A stretch of 64,000 nucleotides of DNA from a virus, in the IMG/VR virus record IMGVR_UViG_3300040801_003693, positions 1 to 64,000 of that record; one strand, 5' to 3'. Numbering within the stretch: position 1 is the first letter of the stretch; the number at the start of each line of letters is the position of its first letter. Below the pieces are notes generated by a model. The model ran no database searches. It was not told where the DNA came from and saw only the letters and a program-made list of their open reading frames with translations. The position numbers and the translations under genes are program-made. Below are positions 43,536-51,225 of this stretch, one piece after another.

Positions 43536-44396
43536 TTAACTTTCTATTTGTTTCTGGATAGAACTTCTAAACTGCAATGGTATACTATCCAAATGTTTTG
43601 TGGCTAATTCTTTGGCAAAATCTAAATCAATGTTATTTTGCCTACAATATTTTTGTATTGGTTTGTCATGATATTCTTTGACAATTCTAGAATTATAGGA
43701 TAACGCTTTACCATTACCTACTGTTCCTAAATACAAAGCTACAAAATCATTTTTTCTGTTTGGTTTTCCAGACAATCTAAAAGCCCAAGATTGTTTGGGA
43801 TATAGTAAATTGTATTTTGGAATTTTACTGTAGACATCTGGTCGAGGTTGATTCATTGCTAACCTAGCATAACAAGGGTCTATATTCAAAGACTTGAAAT
43901 CCTTTTTAAATTCTTTTGAATTTATATTTCTACTTATATCAAAAGCTCTTACTCCTCCGGGGGTAAGATATACTTTCCATAAACTATTATGTTGTTTTGT
44001 ATAAGCAATAAGTCTTTTGTAAACATCCCCAACATTCTTGATTGTGATGCTAGTTGGATGATGAGTGTCTTCTGGAAAATCCCAGTCTCCCATTGGAATA
44101 GAAGAAGTAGAAACAAACTCTACAAATTTACCTTTTGGTAATCCACATATTTCTTCCCCTACCCGTTTTCTGCTTGGTATCCATTCTACTCTGTATATTA
44201 CTCCGGGTTCCAATAACTTTCTTGGAACTGCTACATCGGCAGGTGTTAAAAAATGATTAAATTTGATACTATTTTTTATTTTATATTTTCTATTTTCGTA
44301 AATGTGTTGAGATAATGAATAAGCGGTGTTTATAACCTTGTGGTCAAGATTGTTGTTTATGATTTGGTTCGCATTAATTAAAAAGTTGTAGCTCAT
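43536..44396 (-). CDS. hypothetical phage protein with TPGG and RLSGKPNRKNDF motifs
   Basis: A 286-residue protein; I chose ATG 44396 because the longer frame would read through the leader hairpin (44405-44426) and terminator. VYLTPGGVRAFDISR and WAFRLSGKPNRKNDFVA resemble a group of phage proteins whose activity I cannot name. A Tyr/Lys-rich tail follows. The TPGG codons overlie a dispersed palindrome (43950). A nucleotidyl or primase-type function is possible but unsupported. Confidence 0.65.
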   Translation of the reverse strand: MSYNFLINANQIINNNLDHKVINTAYSLSQHIYENRKYKIKNSIKFNHFLTPADVAVPRKLLEPGVIYRVEWIPSRKRVGEEICGLPKGKFVEFVSTSSIPMGDWDFPEDTHHPTSITIKNVGDVYKRLIAYTKQHNSLWKVYLTPGGVRAFDISRNINSKEFKKDFKSLNIDPCYARLAMNQPRPDVYSKIPKYNLLYPKQSWAFRLSGKPNRKNDFVALYLGTVGNGKALSYNSRIVKEYHDKPIQKYCRQNNIDLDFAKELATKHLDSIPLQFRSSIQKQIES

Positions 44397-44458
44397 GGCT
44401 TTTTCTTTGTATTGTTTAGTACAAAGAAAAAGGGGCATAAGCCCCCAATAGAAATTAA

Positions 44459-44824
44459 TTACAGCAATTCTATTACTGAATACTTGTTGTTCATAACCAG
44501 TAACCAAGATGGATGTGATTGCAAACTTTTCATAAACCAATCTCTAACTTTTTCCCATCCAGGGAAGTAAGATAGGTTTTCACTTATCTCCCAGTATTTA
44601 TGTATTTCATACCATGAGTATCCTATCAAACCTAACTGAAAGGATATTATAAGAATCTCTTCCCCCGGAGAGACACCTAGTTTGGTATAGATATGTGTAG
44701 CATCATGAACTTCTTCGCTACGCAGTTTTGTTTTATCCCAGTCATACTGAGCATCTAATCCATTGCGATCGCGAAACTGTTTAGCTAATTTTGCAACGTG
44801 TTTCTTTGCTTGACGATTATTCAT
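44459..44824 (-). CDS. Coq4-like HDxxH-x11-E protein, copy 1
   Basis: A 121-residue helical protein. EEVHDATHIYTKLGVSPGEE contains HDxxH followed by eleven residues and Glu, the metal-ligand spacing of Coq4-family proteins. Four more copies lie at 47502, 47932, 48410 and 50793. SPGEE is encoded over a dispersed palindrome (44658). HIP1 lies near the start (44765-44772). The function is unknown; the family link is to a C1-decarboxylase-type metal helper in quinone synthesis. Confidence 0.55.
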   Translation of the reverse strand: MNNRQAKKHVAKLAKQFRDRNGLDAQYDWDKTKLRSEEVHDATHIYTKLGVSPGEEILIISFQLGLIGYSWYEIHKYWEISENLSYFPGWEKVRDWFMKSLQSHPSWLLVMNNKYSVIELL

Positions 44825-44888
44825 TTAAATTTCTCCTTAGTTGGAAGTGAGTCAACTAAGAAGAAAAAAGGGAGTATGAATAAATCAA

Positions 44889-44972
44889 CTATCTATACGC
44901 ACAATCATTATTATTTTTCATCTTCAAACTCATTATTCCATCTGAACAAAATCTTATTTTATAATTCTTCAT
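44889..44972 (-). CDS. 27-residue micro-ORF between cassettes
   Basis: ATG 44972 opens 27 codons (starts MKNYKIRFCSDGIMSLK) and ends in TAG at 44889. It has an AAGGAAAA ribosome site and its own terminator-like leader (CTCCCTTTT at about 45011-45020). The gap between 44459-44824 and 45049-45549 is otherwise empty. It may encode a small peptide or be a leader. Confidence 0.4.
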   Translation of the reverse strand: MKNYKIRFCSDGIMSLKMKNNNDCAYR

Positions 44973-45048
44973 TATTTTTCCTTTTTGAGTTGAGTACCTT
45001 CTAAAGCTAAAAGGGAGTATTCTTTTAGCAGAAACGTTGGGCTTGACT

Positions 45049-45549
45049 TCAACAGAAACAGACCTTATTGCTTATCCTTTTTCTAAACAAATTGCTAATA
45101 TTTTTAAAGAAGTTGTCAGCTACTTCTACTACAGGTAATTCAATGTTGCCTATCAATACCATTCTCTCCCAGGAGGAAAGAACTAATCCAAGAAAGCTTT
45201 TGAATAAAGCTATAACATAATCTATATTATGTTCGTTGCTATATGCTTGAGCTTCTATTTCCCAATTACGTTTGTTGTAGTAGTTTTTAATCTCCTTGGT
45301 TATTTTTCCTTTGATGTTTAATTCTATACCCAGATTTTTATCTAAGTAATCTTGAAGTGCGTGTATTGCTTCATGAACAAATGTTGTCCAGGAAGTTTTC
45401 TTTTTGAGGATTATACTTTTAATTGAATGATCGTAACAGCCTTGGATTCTTTTATCTTTCATTACTATATCTTTCCACTCTACTGATACACCTATTTTGC
45501 GTACTAGTTTTAGCAAGGTATTTAGTTTTGTTTTAGGTAAATTTTTCAT
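45049..45549 (-). CDS. HExxH zincin-like protein, copy 2
   Basis: A 166-residue protein starting MKNLPKTKLN at 45549; the longer frame would cross a leader hairpin. FVHEAIHALQDYLD and WEIEAQAYSNEHN match the HExxH plus Glu layout of copy 1 (42979), including the AQAxSN pattern. Lysine-rich N-terminus. The leader hairpin is identical to that of 42466-42915. Confidence 0.65.
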   Translation of the reverse strand: MKNLPKTKLNTLLKLVRKIGVSVEWKDIVMKDKRIQGCYDHSIKSIILKKKTSWTTFVHEAIHALQDYLDKNLGIELNIKGKITKEIKNYYNKRNWEIEAQAYSNEHNIDYVIALFKSFLGLVLSSWERMVLIGNIELPVVEVADNFFKNISNLFRKRISNKVCFC

Positions 45550-45739
45550 TGTCTTTTCCTTTGTATTATTTGTACAAAGAAAAAGGGAGAAGTTTACTGG
45601 AGAGAATATCTTCCTAGTAAACTTCGGAGGAAACATATCTTAATAATTTAGAAAGAAATACCTTTGGGTTGAACGATTTACTTATAGAGAGTATTTATGT
45701 TAAGTTGGTAGGAAATAAAATATTATCTAAATAAGGATC

Positions 45740-45904
45740 ATGATTGGTTTTCTTATCTACTTAGCATTGATATTTTTATTGACTACAATTATTACTCCAA
45801 TTTGTAGTAGTACAATAGACGTTTTTTGGAAAGATATACTCATTGGAATTATTGTAGGAATAGTCTCTATTGTTGGATATTTGAAAGGAAAGGATGTTTT
45901 CTAA
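45740..45904 (+). CDS. 54-residue two-helix membrane protein
   Basis: ATG 45740 with AAGGAT a few bases upstream opens 54 codons on the plus strand ending TAA at 45902-45904. Two hydrophobic helices (GFLIYLALIFLLTTIITP and LIGIIVGIVSIVGYL) are joined by an acidic turn TIDVFWKD, with a basic C-terminus. The size and shape suit a holin, antiholin or other small phage membrane protein. It lies alone among minus-strand genes and has its own perfect terminator. Confidence 0.65.
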   Translation: MIGFLIYLALIFLLTTIITPICSSTIDVFWKDILIGIIVGIVSIVGYLKGKDVF

Positions 45905-45943
45905 ATTATATATAAAAGGGGATTATCCCCTTTTATATATAAT
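45905..45943. terminator. 17-bp perfect bidirectional terminator
   Basis: ATTATATATAAAAGGGG at 45905-45921 pairs with 45927-45943 around ATTAT. It serves the plus-strand micro-gene and the minus-strand gene ending at 45945. Confidence 0.8.
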
Positions 45944-45944
45944 T

Positions 45945-46367
45945 TTACATTAAACAAGCTTGAACTGAACCTAGAATAGCCGTTAGTTTTTTAGATTCTT
46001 GAGTTGTACCTTGACGACACTTCTCAAATAAATCTTGAAATGAAACTGTGTTTAGTAATTCAAAAGAATAACCAGTAACAGAAACTAACATAGACTCTTC
46101 TACGTTCTTTTTCAACAAGTCAATCCAAGCCACATTTTCAGAATGCAATTCGTAGTAGTCTACAGGTTCTAATGAAGAGACTAAATAATCTACTGTAGCA
46201 GACCAAGTTGCGGACATATCACTAATGCTGAAGATTAAATTATCTCCATCCCAACGGAATGAAGATACTTCAATCGGCAATGACATATCTACTTTTATAG
46301 GTAGTCCTTCTACCATTACAGTAGTAGACAAACTATTTGCAGGATTAACAAATACTAAATCAAACAT
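45945..46367 (-). CDS. MFTLVF-family protein, copy 1
   Basis: A 140-residue protein. MFDLVFVNPANSLSTTVMVEG, SLPIEVSSFRWDGDNLIF and a WSATVDYLVSSLEP helix match the proteins at 47000 and 51944-52403. A small beta-sheet domain followed by a helical part. The function is unknown. Leader hairpin at 46377-46401. Confidence 0.65.
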   Translation of the reverse strand: MFDLVFVNPANSLSTTVMVEGLPIKVDMSLPIEVSSFRWDGDNLIFSISDMSATWSATVDYLVSSLEPVDYYELHSENVAWIDLLKKNVEESMLVSVTGYSFELLNTVSFQDLFEKCRQGTTQESKKLTAILGSVQACLM

Positions 46368-46443
46368 GGATTTCTCCTTTATGAATTAAAGTTCAATAAA
46401 GAAGAAAAAGGGGGAGCGATAATACTCCCCAGCTTTCATAACC

Positions 46444-46830
46444 CTAAGCTTTATATGTCATTACTTCTATATACATATCCCTGTTTCTCTTTGAAGGGTT
46501 TGAGTTGTATGTAAAATCGTTTTGATGTATTTTGCTAGAGACAAATCCTAACTTCTCATACACACTCTTTCTATAATTCTCTCCTCCATCCAGACTATGA
46601 GCCTGACAAAAGATTGAATCATATTGATTTTTTTTAATAAACTCATTCCACTTACTATAAAGAAACTTACTTATGTAATATCTTTCTTTCTTAGAAAGAT
46701 AAGGATTAAAGTCAAAACTATTGTTTACTTTAAATTGAACGGAATAAACGCCTTCGCTAACTAAAGTAAATGTAATCTCAACTATGTTTCCTAAAATATC
46801 TTTCTCAAAAGTAATTTGTTTTAAATGCAT
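46444..46830 (-). CDS. GNAT-like paralogue 1
   Basis: A 128-residue protein with YSVQFKVNNSFDFNPYLSKKE, then KWNEFIK, then DGGENYRKSVYEKLGF. YR-x-YEKLGF resembles the last acetyltransferase (GNAT) motif. Four further copies lie at 48905, 49499, 49933 and 50302. Catalytic residues are not confirmed. Confidence 0.5.
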   Translation of the reverse strand: MHLKQITFEKDILGNIVEITFTLVSEGVYSVQFKVNNSFDFNPYLSKKERYYISKFLYSKWNEFIKKNQYDSIFCQAHSLDGGENYRKSVYEKLGFVSSKIHQNDFTYNSNPSKRNRDMYIEVMTYKA

Positions 46831-46860
46831 TGCAACCCTTTTATTATTGACGAATAAACA

Positions 46861-46941
46861 TCAATAAAAAGGGCGACATTTGACACGGGAGGCAATTTCA
46901 GGAGGAAGATTCTTCCTGAAAGGTCTGATATCCTTTTTCAT
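46861..46941 (-). CDS. 26-residue micro-ORF after a cassette hairpin
   Basis: ATG 46941 follows a TTCTTGA/TCAAGAA leader hairpin and opens 26 codons (starts MKKDIRPFRKNLPPEIA, ends TGA 46861). The peptide is basic. Its stop lies in the terminator of the next cassette. Either a very small protein or a relic cassette. Confidence 0.4.
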   Translation of the reverse strand: MKKDIRPFRKNLPPEIASRVKCRPFY

Positions 46942-46999
46942 TTTCTTGAATTAAACATCAAGAAAAAAGGGATTGCTCCCTTAATTCATAAATAATTAT

Positions 47000-47428
47000 T
47001 TATAGTCCACCATACACACACTCAATAGTCTCTTCTTGACAAGGAGTTCTAGGTGCGAAGGCAATAGTAAGTATTGGAAAAGTCAGTACTAATACTATTA
47101 TGAGAACCTGTAATATAAAACCTTTACTCCATATAGACTCTGGAGCATAAGTTAATATTTCAGGTTCGCTTGCCCAACCCTCAGAGGGAACTGGTTGATG
47201 ATCGACCAACTCCGGCTCTAAAAGTTGTATGAGGTACTGTAAGGTGTGAACCCATGCCTCACGACTTTCTTTATTTGGGTGTTCTATTTGGACAATCAAG
47301 TCGTTATTTTCCCAATGATATTCAACAATATCAATAGGTAAAGAGACTGGAACGTCAACAGGTACACCTTCAACAAAGATTGTGTTGGATAAGGACTTTT
47401 GGCAGTTGTTAAATACTAGTGTAAACAT
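47000..47428 (-). CDS. MFTLVF-family protein, copy 2, with membrane segment
   Basis: A 142-residue protein. MFTLVFNNCQKSLSNTIFVEG, SLPIDIVEYHWENNDLIV and the WVHTLQYLIQLLEP helix match copy 1. This copy ends with an extra hydrophobic segment (FILQVLIIVLVLTFPILTIAF) predicted to span a membrane. The gain of a C-terminal anchor within a paralogous set is notable. Confidence 0.65.
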   Translation of the reverse strand: MFTLVFNNCQKSLSNTIFVEGVPVDVPVSLPIDIVEYHWENNDLIVQIEHPNKESREAWVHTLQYLIQLLEPELVDHQPVPSEGWASEPEILTYAPESIWSKGFILQVLIIVLVLTFPILTIAFAPRTPCQEETIECVYGGL

Positions 47429-47501
47429 GAGATTTTTCCCTTGTAAAGTGCAATAAAAAAGGGAAAATAATAAAGGGTGATATTAAATCACCCTCTAAAA
47501 A

Positions 47502-47864
47502 TTAATTTAGAAGAAGCTGTACCTCTTTCCAAAACTCATCATCAAACTCAGGAAGTTTGTTTTTATTGTCTTTCCATACTTGAATGAAATGATTGTATTC
47601 TTCAACAATTAAAGCTTCTGGAAATATAATATTGTAATCAAACAACATTTGAATTCCACAATAAACTTTGTTCAATTCTTCATAGTCTTTATAACCCTGT
47701 TCTAAAAGAACAACCATTATTTCTTCTTTATAGGAAGGACCTAAATTGAAGAACACATGAACCATATCATGCTTTATTGCCTGCAATACTTTTGGAACTG
47801 ATAAGTTGTGCTTTTCCAACCACACTTTATAATCAGCAACAAAATACATAGCGTCAGTAGTCAT
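47502..47864 (-). CDS. Coq4-like HDxxH-x11-E protein, copy 2
   Basis: A 120-residue helical protein. IKHDMVHVFFNLGPSYKEE keeps HDxxH-x11-E. KVWLEKHNLSVPK near the start matches the other copies (WLEKNNLDLP). Leader hairpin TTTGTT/AACAAA at 47876-47897. Confidence 0.55.
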   Translation of the reverse strand: MTTDAMYFVADYKVWLEKHNLSVPKVLQAIKHDMVHVFFNLGPSYKEEIMVVLLEQGYKDYEELNKVYCGIQMLFDYNIIFPEALIVEEYNHFIQVWKDNKNKLPEFDDEFWKEVQLLLN

Positions 47865-47931
47865 TATAATTTTCCTTTGTTAGTAGAAATCAACAAAAGA
47901 AAAAAGGGAGACATTGCTCCCCCTCATTTAT

Positions 47932-48351
47932 TTATCTAAGACTGTTTAGAAACGCTTCCCTTCTTTCTACATAAAAGTTAAACTCATTGACAAATCTCCA
48001 AGGTATTTCTACCACTTTGTCATATAAAAACAGTACGTGCTTTTTGATAAACATATACTGCTCTTGAGTTAAGACTTCCCCTTTGCTTTCTATTTTATAG
48101 AAGTCATTTACATAATCATATGAAATAACATTTTCCATGCCATAATTTTGGGCGTACTCTATAAGAGATACTACTGTCTCTCCAAAAGGAGAAACACCCA
48201 TGTCGCAAAGAGTATGCATCATATCATGATACAAAAATCTATTATCCCCAGCAGGGATTTGAAGGTTATGCTTTTCAATCCAGTCGTAGTAGCACTGCAC
48301 TACTTCCAATACATCATTGTCTTTAACTAGATTAAATTTTGCGTTAGTCAT
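47932..48351 (-). CDS. Coq4-like HDxxH-x11-E protein, copy 3
   Basis: A 139-residue helical protein with YHDMMHTLCDMGVSPFGE, keeping HDxxH-x11-E, and YYDWIEKHNLQIP at the start. Leader hairpin TTCTTGA/TCAAGAA at 48357-48379. Very like neighbouring copies in layout. Confidence 0.55.
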   Translation of the reverse strand: MTNAKFNLVKDNDVLEVVQCYYDWIEKHNLQIPAGDNRFLYHDMMHTLCDMGVSPFGETVVSLIEYAQNYGMENVISYDYVNDFYKIESKGEVLTQEQYMFIKKHVLFLYDKVVEIPWRFVNEFNFYVERREAFLNSLR

Positions 48352-48409
48352 TGCTTTTCTTGAAGATAAACATCAAGAAAAAAGGGCGACAATTAAGCCG
48401 CCTTTAAAA

Positions 48410-48829
48410 TTAAACTTTATTTAACTCTTTATGAACCTTCACCCAAAAATGTTTAGGACGATGGTGTAGATGAATCCGAATGATTGGTAAAGCATATCTA
48501 TATCTTTTGACAATAGATATGTAAACACTATTCTTCATCTCCGAGGAGGGAAAAGAAAGAATGGAGTTTAATTGTTTGTAGACCGCTTCTACAAACTCTT
48601 TACGATGAACGCTTACGCATCCATACTCAATCTCTAACTCTATAAGCCTTATAGCTACCTCTTCCTCTGGAGAAGTAGAGAACTGACTAAGAACATGATA
48701 GAAATCATGCTCTCTCAATTCTTTATTATTTGCTTTAGGCAAATCAATTTTGTTTTTACTTAACCAAACTTTATAGTCGGATACATAAGAATCAATTTGC
48801 AAGTTAGCTTGAACATCTTTAATATTCAT
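48410..48829 (-). CDS. Coq4-like HDxxH-x11-E protein, copy 4
   Basis: A 139-residue helical protein. REHDFYHVLSQFSTSPEEE keeps HDxxH-x11-E. KVWLSKNKIDLPK matches the start motif of the family. Two palindrome variants fall in its codons (48537 and 48661). The basic C-terminus (HLHHRPKHFW) is unique to this copy. Confidence 0.55.
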   Translation of the reverse strand: MNIKDVQANLQIDSYVSDYKVWLSKNKIDLPKANNKELREHDFYHVLSQFSTSPEEEVAIRLIELEIEYGCVSVHRKEFVEAVYKQLNSILSFPSSEMKNSVYISIVKRYRYALPIIRIHLHHRPKHFWVKVHKELNKV

Positions 48830-48904
48830 TATTGTTTTCCTTGAAGTTAAACATCAAGAAAAAAGGGTGATTATATGCCACCCTTTTAAAACACTCTCAC
48901 GTTT

Positions 48905-49441
48905 TTAATAAATACCGAAATCCTCCATTATTTTGTTTACTAAATTATGATACTTAACCAAATCGCTACCCATGATTTTATTTGTTAAATAGACTACGTG
49001 ACAATATTTATACTCTTCCCACAATATTTTGTAGGCTTTAGTAAGATCCTTTGTCTTTTTTAAGACTTCTGAAATCTGGTAGTCTAACTCCCATTCTTCA
49101 TATATGTCTAATGTGTCTGTATTGATATCGTACTCCGAACCAAGATGAATCATTTCCCCGCTAGAGGAATAGAAACTAAACCCGGCTTTTTTAAACATTC
49201 TAGTCCTTTCAACTTGTCTTTCATCTCCGGAGAAAGGTATACACTTTAAATAAGCAAAACTATTATTCATCTTAAAATCTTTAAAAGAATTTAATATAAA
49301 CCTAGTAATTGCTATTTTAGATTTTACCTCCCCCATTGAATATGACCCGTTTACTTGAACGCAGACTGTATAAGAGTTATCAAAGTTAGGTTTAAAACTT
49401 AACTTTACGTTATCGCCACAAACATTATTTAAATAAAGCAT
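48905..49441 (-). CDS. GNAT-like paralogue 2, extended
   Basis: A 178-residue protein. TVCVQVNGSYSMGE, ITRFILNSFKDF and RTRMFKKAGF match the GNAT-like family, with an added C-terminal helical domain of about 75 residues (LTKAYKILWEEYKY). FSGDERQ is encoded over a palindrome (49219). Leader hairpin at 49448-49469. Confidence 0.5.
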   Translation of the reverse strand: MLYLNNVCGDNVKLSFKPNFDNSYTVCVQVNGSYSMGEVKSKIAITRFILNSFKDFKMNNSFAYLKCIPFSGDERQVERTRMFKKAGFSFYSSSGEMIHLGSEYDINTDTLDIYEEWELDYQISEVLKKTKDLTKAYKILWEEYKYCHVVYLTNKIMGSDLVKYHNLVNKIMEDFGIY

Positions 49442-49498
49442 TGTTTTTTCTTGAAATAAACATCAAGAAAAAAGGGCATAACGCCCTTATTATTAAAA

Positions 49499-49861
49499 TT
49501 ATTTTTTAGCTTTTAACTTCATCTTTATCTCCTCGGAGATGAATGCAATCTGTGTAGGCTTTTTATACTTGTATCTAAAACCCATTTTGTAATAAGCTTT
49601 TTTACGATACTCACCACCACCATCATCCTTGTGAGCCTCACAAGTAATGACATCAAAGTCAACTTCATCAATAAACAATTTCCAATGAACTAATAACCAT
49701 TTGGTAATAGCAAGCTTAGTTCTTTTTGGAATGTTTGGATTGATATCCAAACTATCATTTACTGTGAAGAATACTTCCCACACTTTCTTCTCCATCCGAA
49801 GAAAAGAGAAGTAAATGTGGTTGCCATCTATAATGGTTTCGTAATCTTTTAAATCGCACAT
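49499..49861 (-). CDS. GNAT-like paralogue 3
   Basis: A 120-residue protein; true start ATG 49861 (MCDLKDYET) since the longer frame crosses the hairpin at 49871-49888. FFTVNDSLDINPNIPKRTK, KWLLVHWKLF, DDGGGEYRKKAYYKMGF. Palindromes fall at 49523 and 49790. Confidence 0.55.
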   Translation of the reverse strand: MCDLKDYETIIDGNHIYFSFLRMEKKVWEVFFTVNDSLDINPNIPKRTKLAITKWLLVHWKLFIDEVDFDVITCEAHKDDGGGEYRKKAYYKMGFRYKYKKPTQIAFISEEIKMKLKAKK

Positions 49862-49932
49862 AATCTTTTCCTTGAAAATAACTTCAAGAAAAAGAAATAA
49901 GGGTGACTTAATAATCACCTCTTATAGAAGAA

Positions 49933-50244
49933 TTATTTTCTATAACATCTAGCTATAGAATTCTCTTCTTCAAAACCTAACTTTTTATAAACCTTTTCTC
50001 TGTACTCTCCTTCTCCATCTTCTTGATAGGCATAACATCTGATAATATCAAACGTCTGATTACTTAAGAAATGTTTCCAACTAGTTAATAACCATCTTGT
50101 AATTTTAATTTTATTTAGTTTGGATATTGAAGGGTCTATATCGTAGTAACCATTTATTTTAAAATCTACAGAGTACTCTTTAGGTTGCCAGGATTCAAAA
50201 GAAAGAGATACATTTATTCCGTTGATATTAGTAGAGTAATTCAT
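49933..50244 (-). CDS. GNAT-like paralogue 4
   Basis: A 103-residue protein; true start ATG 50244 (MNYSTNING). SVDFKINGYYDIDPSISKLN, RWLLTSWKHF, EDGEGEYREKVYKKLGF. Shortest member. Leader hairpin TTCTTGA/TCAAGAA at 50250-50271. Confidence 0.55.
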   Translation of the reverse strand: MNYSTNINGINVSLSFESWQPKEYSVDFKINGYYDIDPSISKLNKIKITRWLLTSWKHFLSNQTFDIIRCYAYQEDGEGEYREKVYKKLGFEEENSIARCYRK

Positions 50245-50301
50245 TGTTTTTCTTGATATAAACATCAAGAAATAAGGGCGAAATTGTCGCCCTTATTATT
50301 A

Positions 50302-50673
50302 TTAAAATACTTCTGTATAGATATTCTCTTCTTGAGAAATGAAACTCTCAGAGAAATATCCTAGATAACCTGTTCTTAAAACAGGAATAAACCCTAATTT
50401 TTTATATGCCTTTGTTCTATATTCTTTTTCTCCATCCTCTTTGTAAGGTATACAATATACCCACTCGAAGGTGTTAGAAGTAATAAAACTTTTCCAAACA
50501 TCTAACAGCCATTTGGTTATTAGATATTTATCTTTTTTAGACAAATTAGGATCTAAGTCGTGACTTCCATTAACTTTGAAATCTGCCATGTAACTATGGT
50601 TTTCGATTCCCGTTTTGAAAGTGAACACAACTTCGTTATCGTTAACAATTGTATTAAATTGAATAGTAGCCAT
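50302..50673 (-). CDS. GNAT-like paralogue 5
   Basis: A 123-residue protein; true start ATG 50673 (MATIQFNTIV). MADFKVNGSHDLDPNLSKKD, KWLLDVWKSF, EDGEKEYRTKAYKKLGF. Its leader carries the 12-bp arms at 50680-50713 and a nearly perfect hairpin at 50726-50763 (GACACTTTGACAC arms). Confidence 0.55.
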   Translation of the reverse strand: MATIQFNTIVNDNEVVFTFKTGIENHSYMADFKVNGSHDLDPNLSKKDKYLITKWLLDVWKSFITSNTFEWVYCIPYKEDGEKEYRTKAYKKLGFIPVLRTGYLGYFSESFISQEENIYTEVF

Positions 50674-50725
50674 AAGAATTTCTTCTTTGTTAATAAACAT
50701 CAACAAAGAAGAAAAAAATAAGGGA

Positions 50726-50763
50726 GACACTTTGACACAGGGCACAGCCCGTGTCAAAGTGTC
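50726..50763. terminator. GACACTTTGACAC hairpin
   Basis: GACACTTTGACAC then GGGC pair with GCCC then GTGTCAAAGTGTC with one bulged A. A related TTTGACACGGG occurs at about 46878. It lies upstream of 50302-50673, in place of the usual terminator stem. Confidence 0.55.
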
Positions 50764-50792
50764 GGTCGTGACATTACTGCCACCCTAAAGTA

Positions 50793-51161
50793 TTAAGCTG
50801 CTAATAGCTGATTGACTTTATCGAAGAATGTATAATTAAGCTCTACAAAATCTTTTGATAAGATATTATAAAACTTAACTAAACATTGATACTGTTCTCT
50901 ACTTAACTGTTCAGTTCCCTTAGAGATTTCTGAATAGTTAATAGCAGCAGTATCGTAGTCGAAAACAAATCCTTGTTCCACCATTGCGACTATACCTTCC
51001 TCCGGATAAGACACACCCAAGTCCGTTAGGACATGAACGTAATCGTGCATCCGAAAGAATTCACAGTCTGGTAAATCCAGATTATTCTTTTCCAACCACT
51101 TCAAATAAGCATCAACATAACCCTGTGGGTCGTTAGCTAAATGAAATTTAGTATTTAACAT
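50793..51161 (-). CDS. Coq4-like HDxxH-x11-E protein, copy 5
   Basis: A 122-residue helical protein: MHDYVHVLTDLGVSYPEE keeps HDxxH-x11-E, with YLKWLEKNNLDLPD at the start. The codons for YPEE overlie a palindrome (50998). Leader hairpin at 51164-51186. Confidence 0.55.
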   Translation of the reverse strand: MLNTKFHLANDPQGYVDAYLKWLEKNNLDLPDCEFFRMHDYVHVLTDLGVSYPEEGIVAMVEQGFVFDYDTAAINYSEISKGTEQLSREQYQCLVKFYNILSKDFVELNYTFFDKVNQLLAA

Positions 51162-51225
51162 TGTTCTTGAATATAAACATCAAGAAAAAAGGGCAGCATT
51201 TCTACTACCCTTGTATACACAGTTC

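Noticed and set aside
44397-44540. Longer starts for the cassette genes (also near 35865, 45550, 49862, 50245, 50674 and 52404)
   Set aside because: Each extension translates the terminator and leader hairpin sequence that precedes every gene; the ATG after the hairpin has a ribosome site and matches paralogues.
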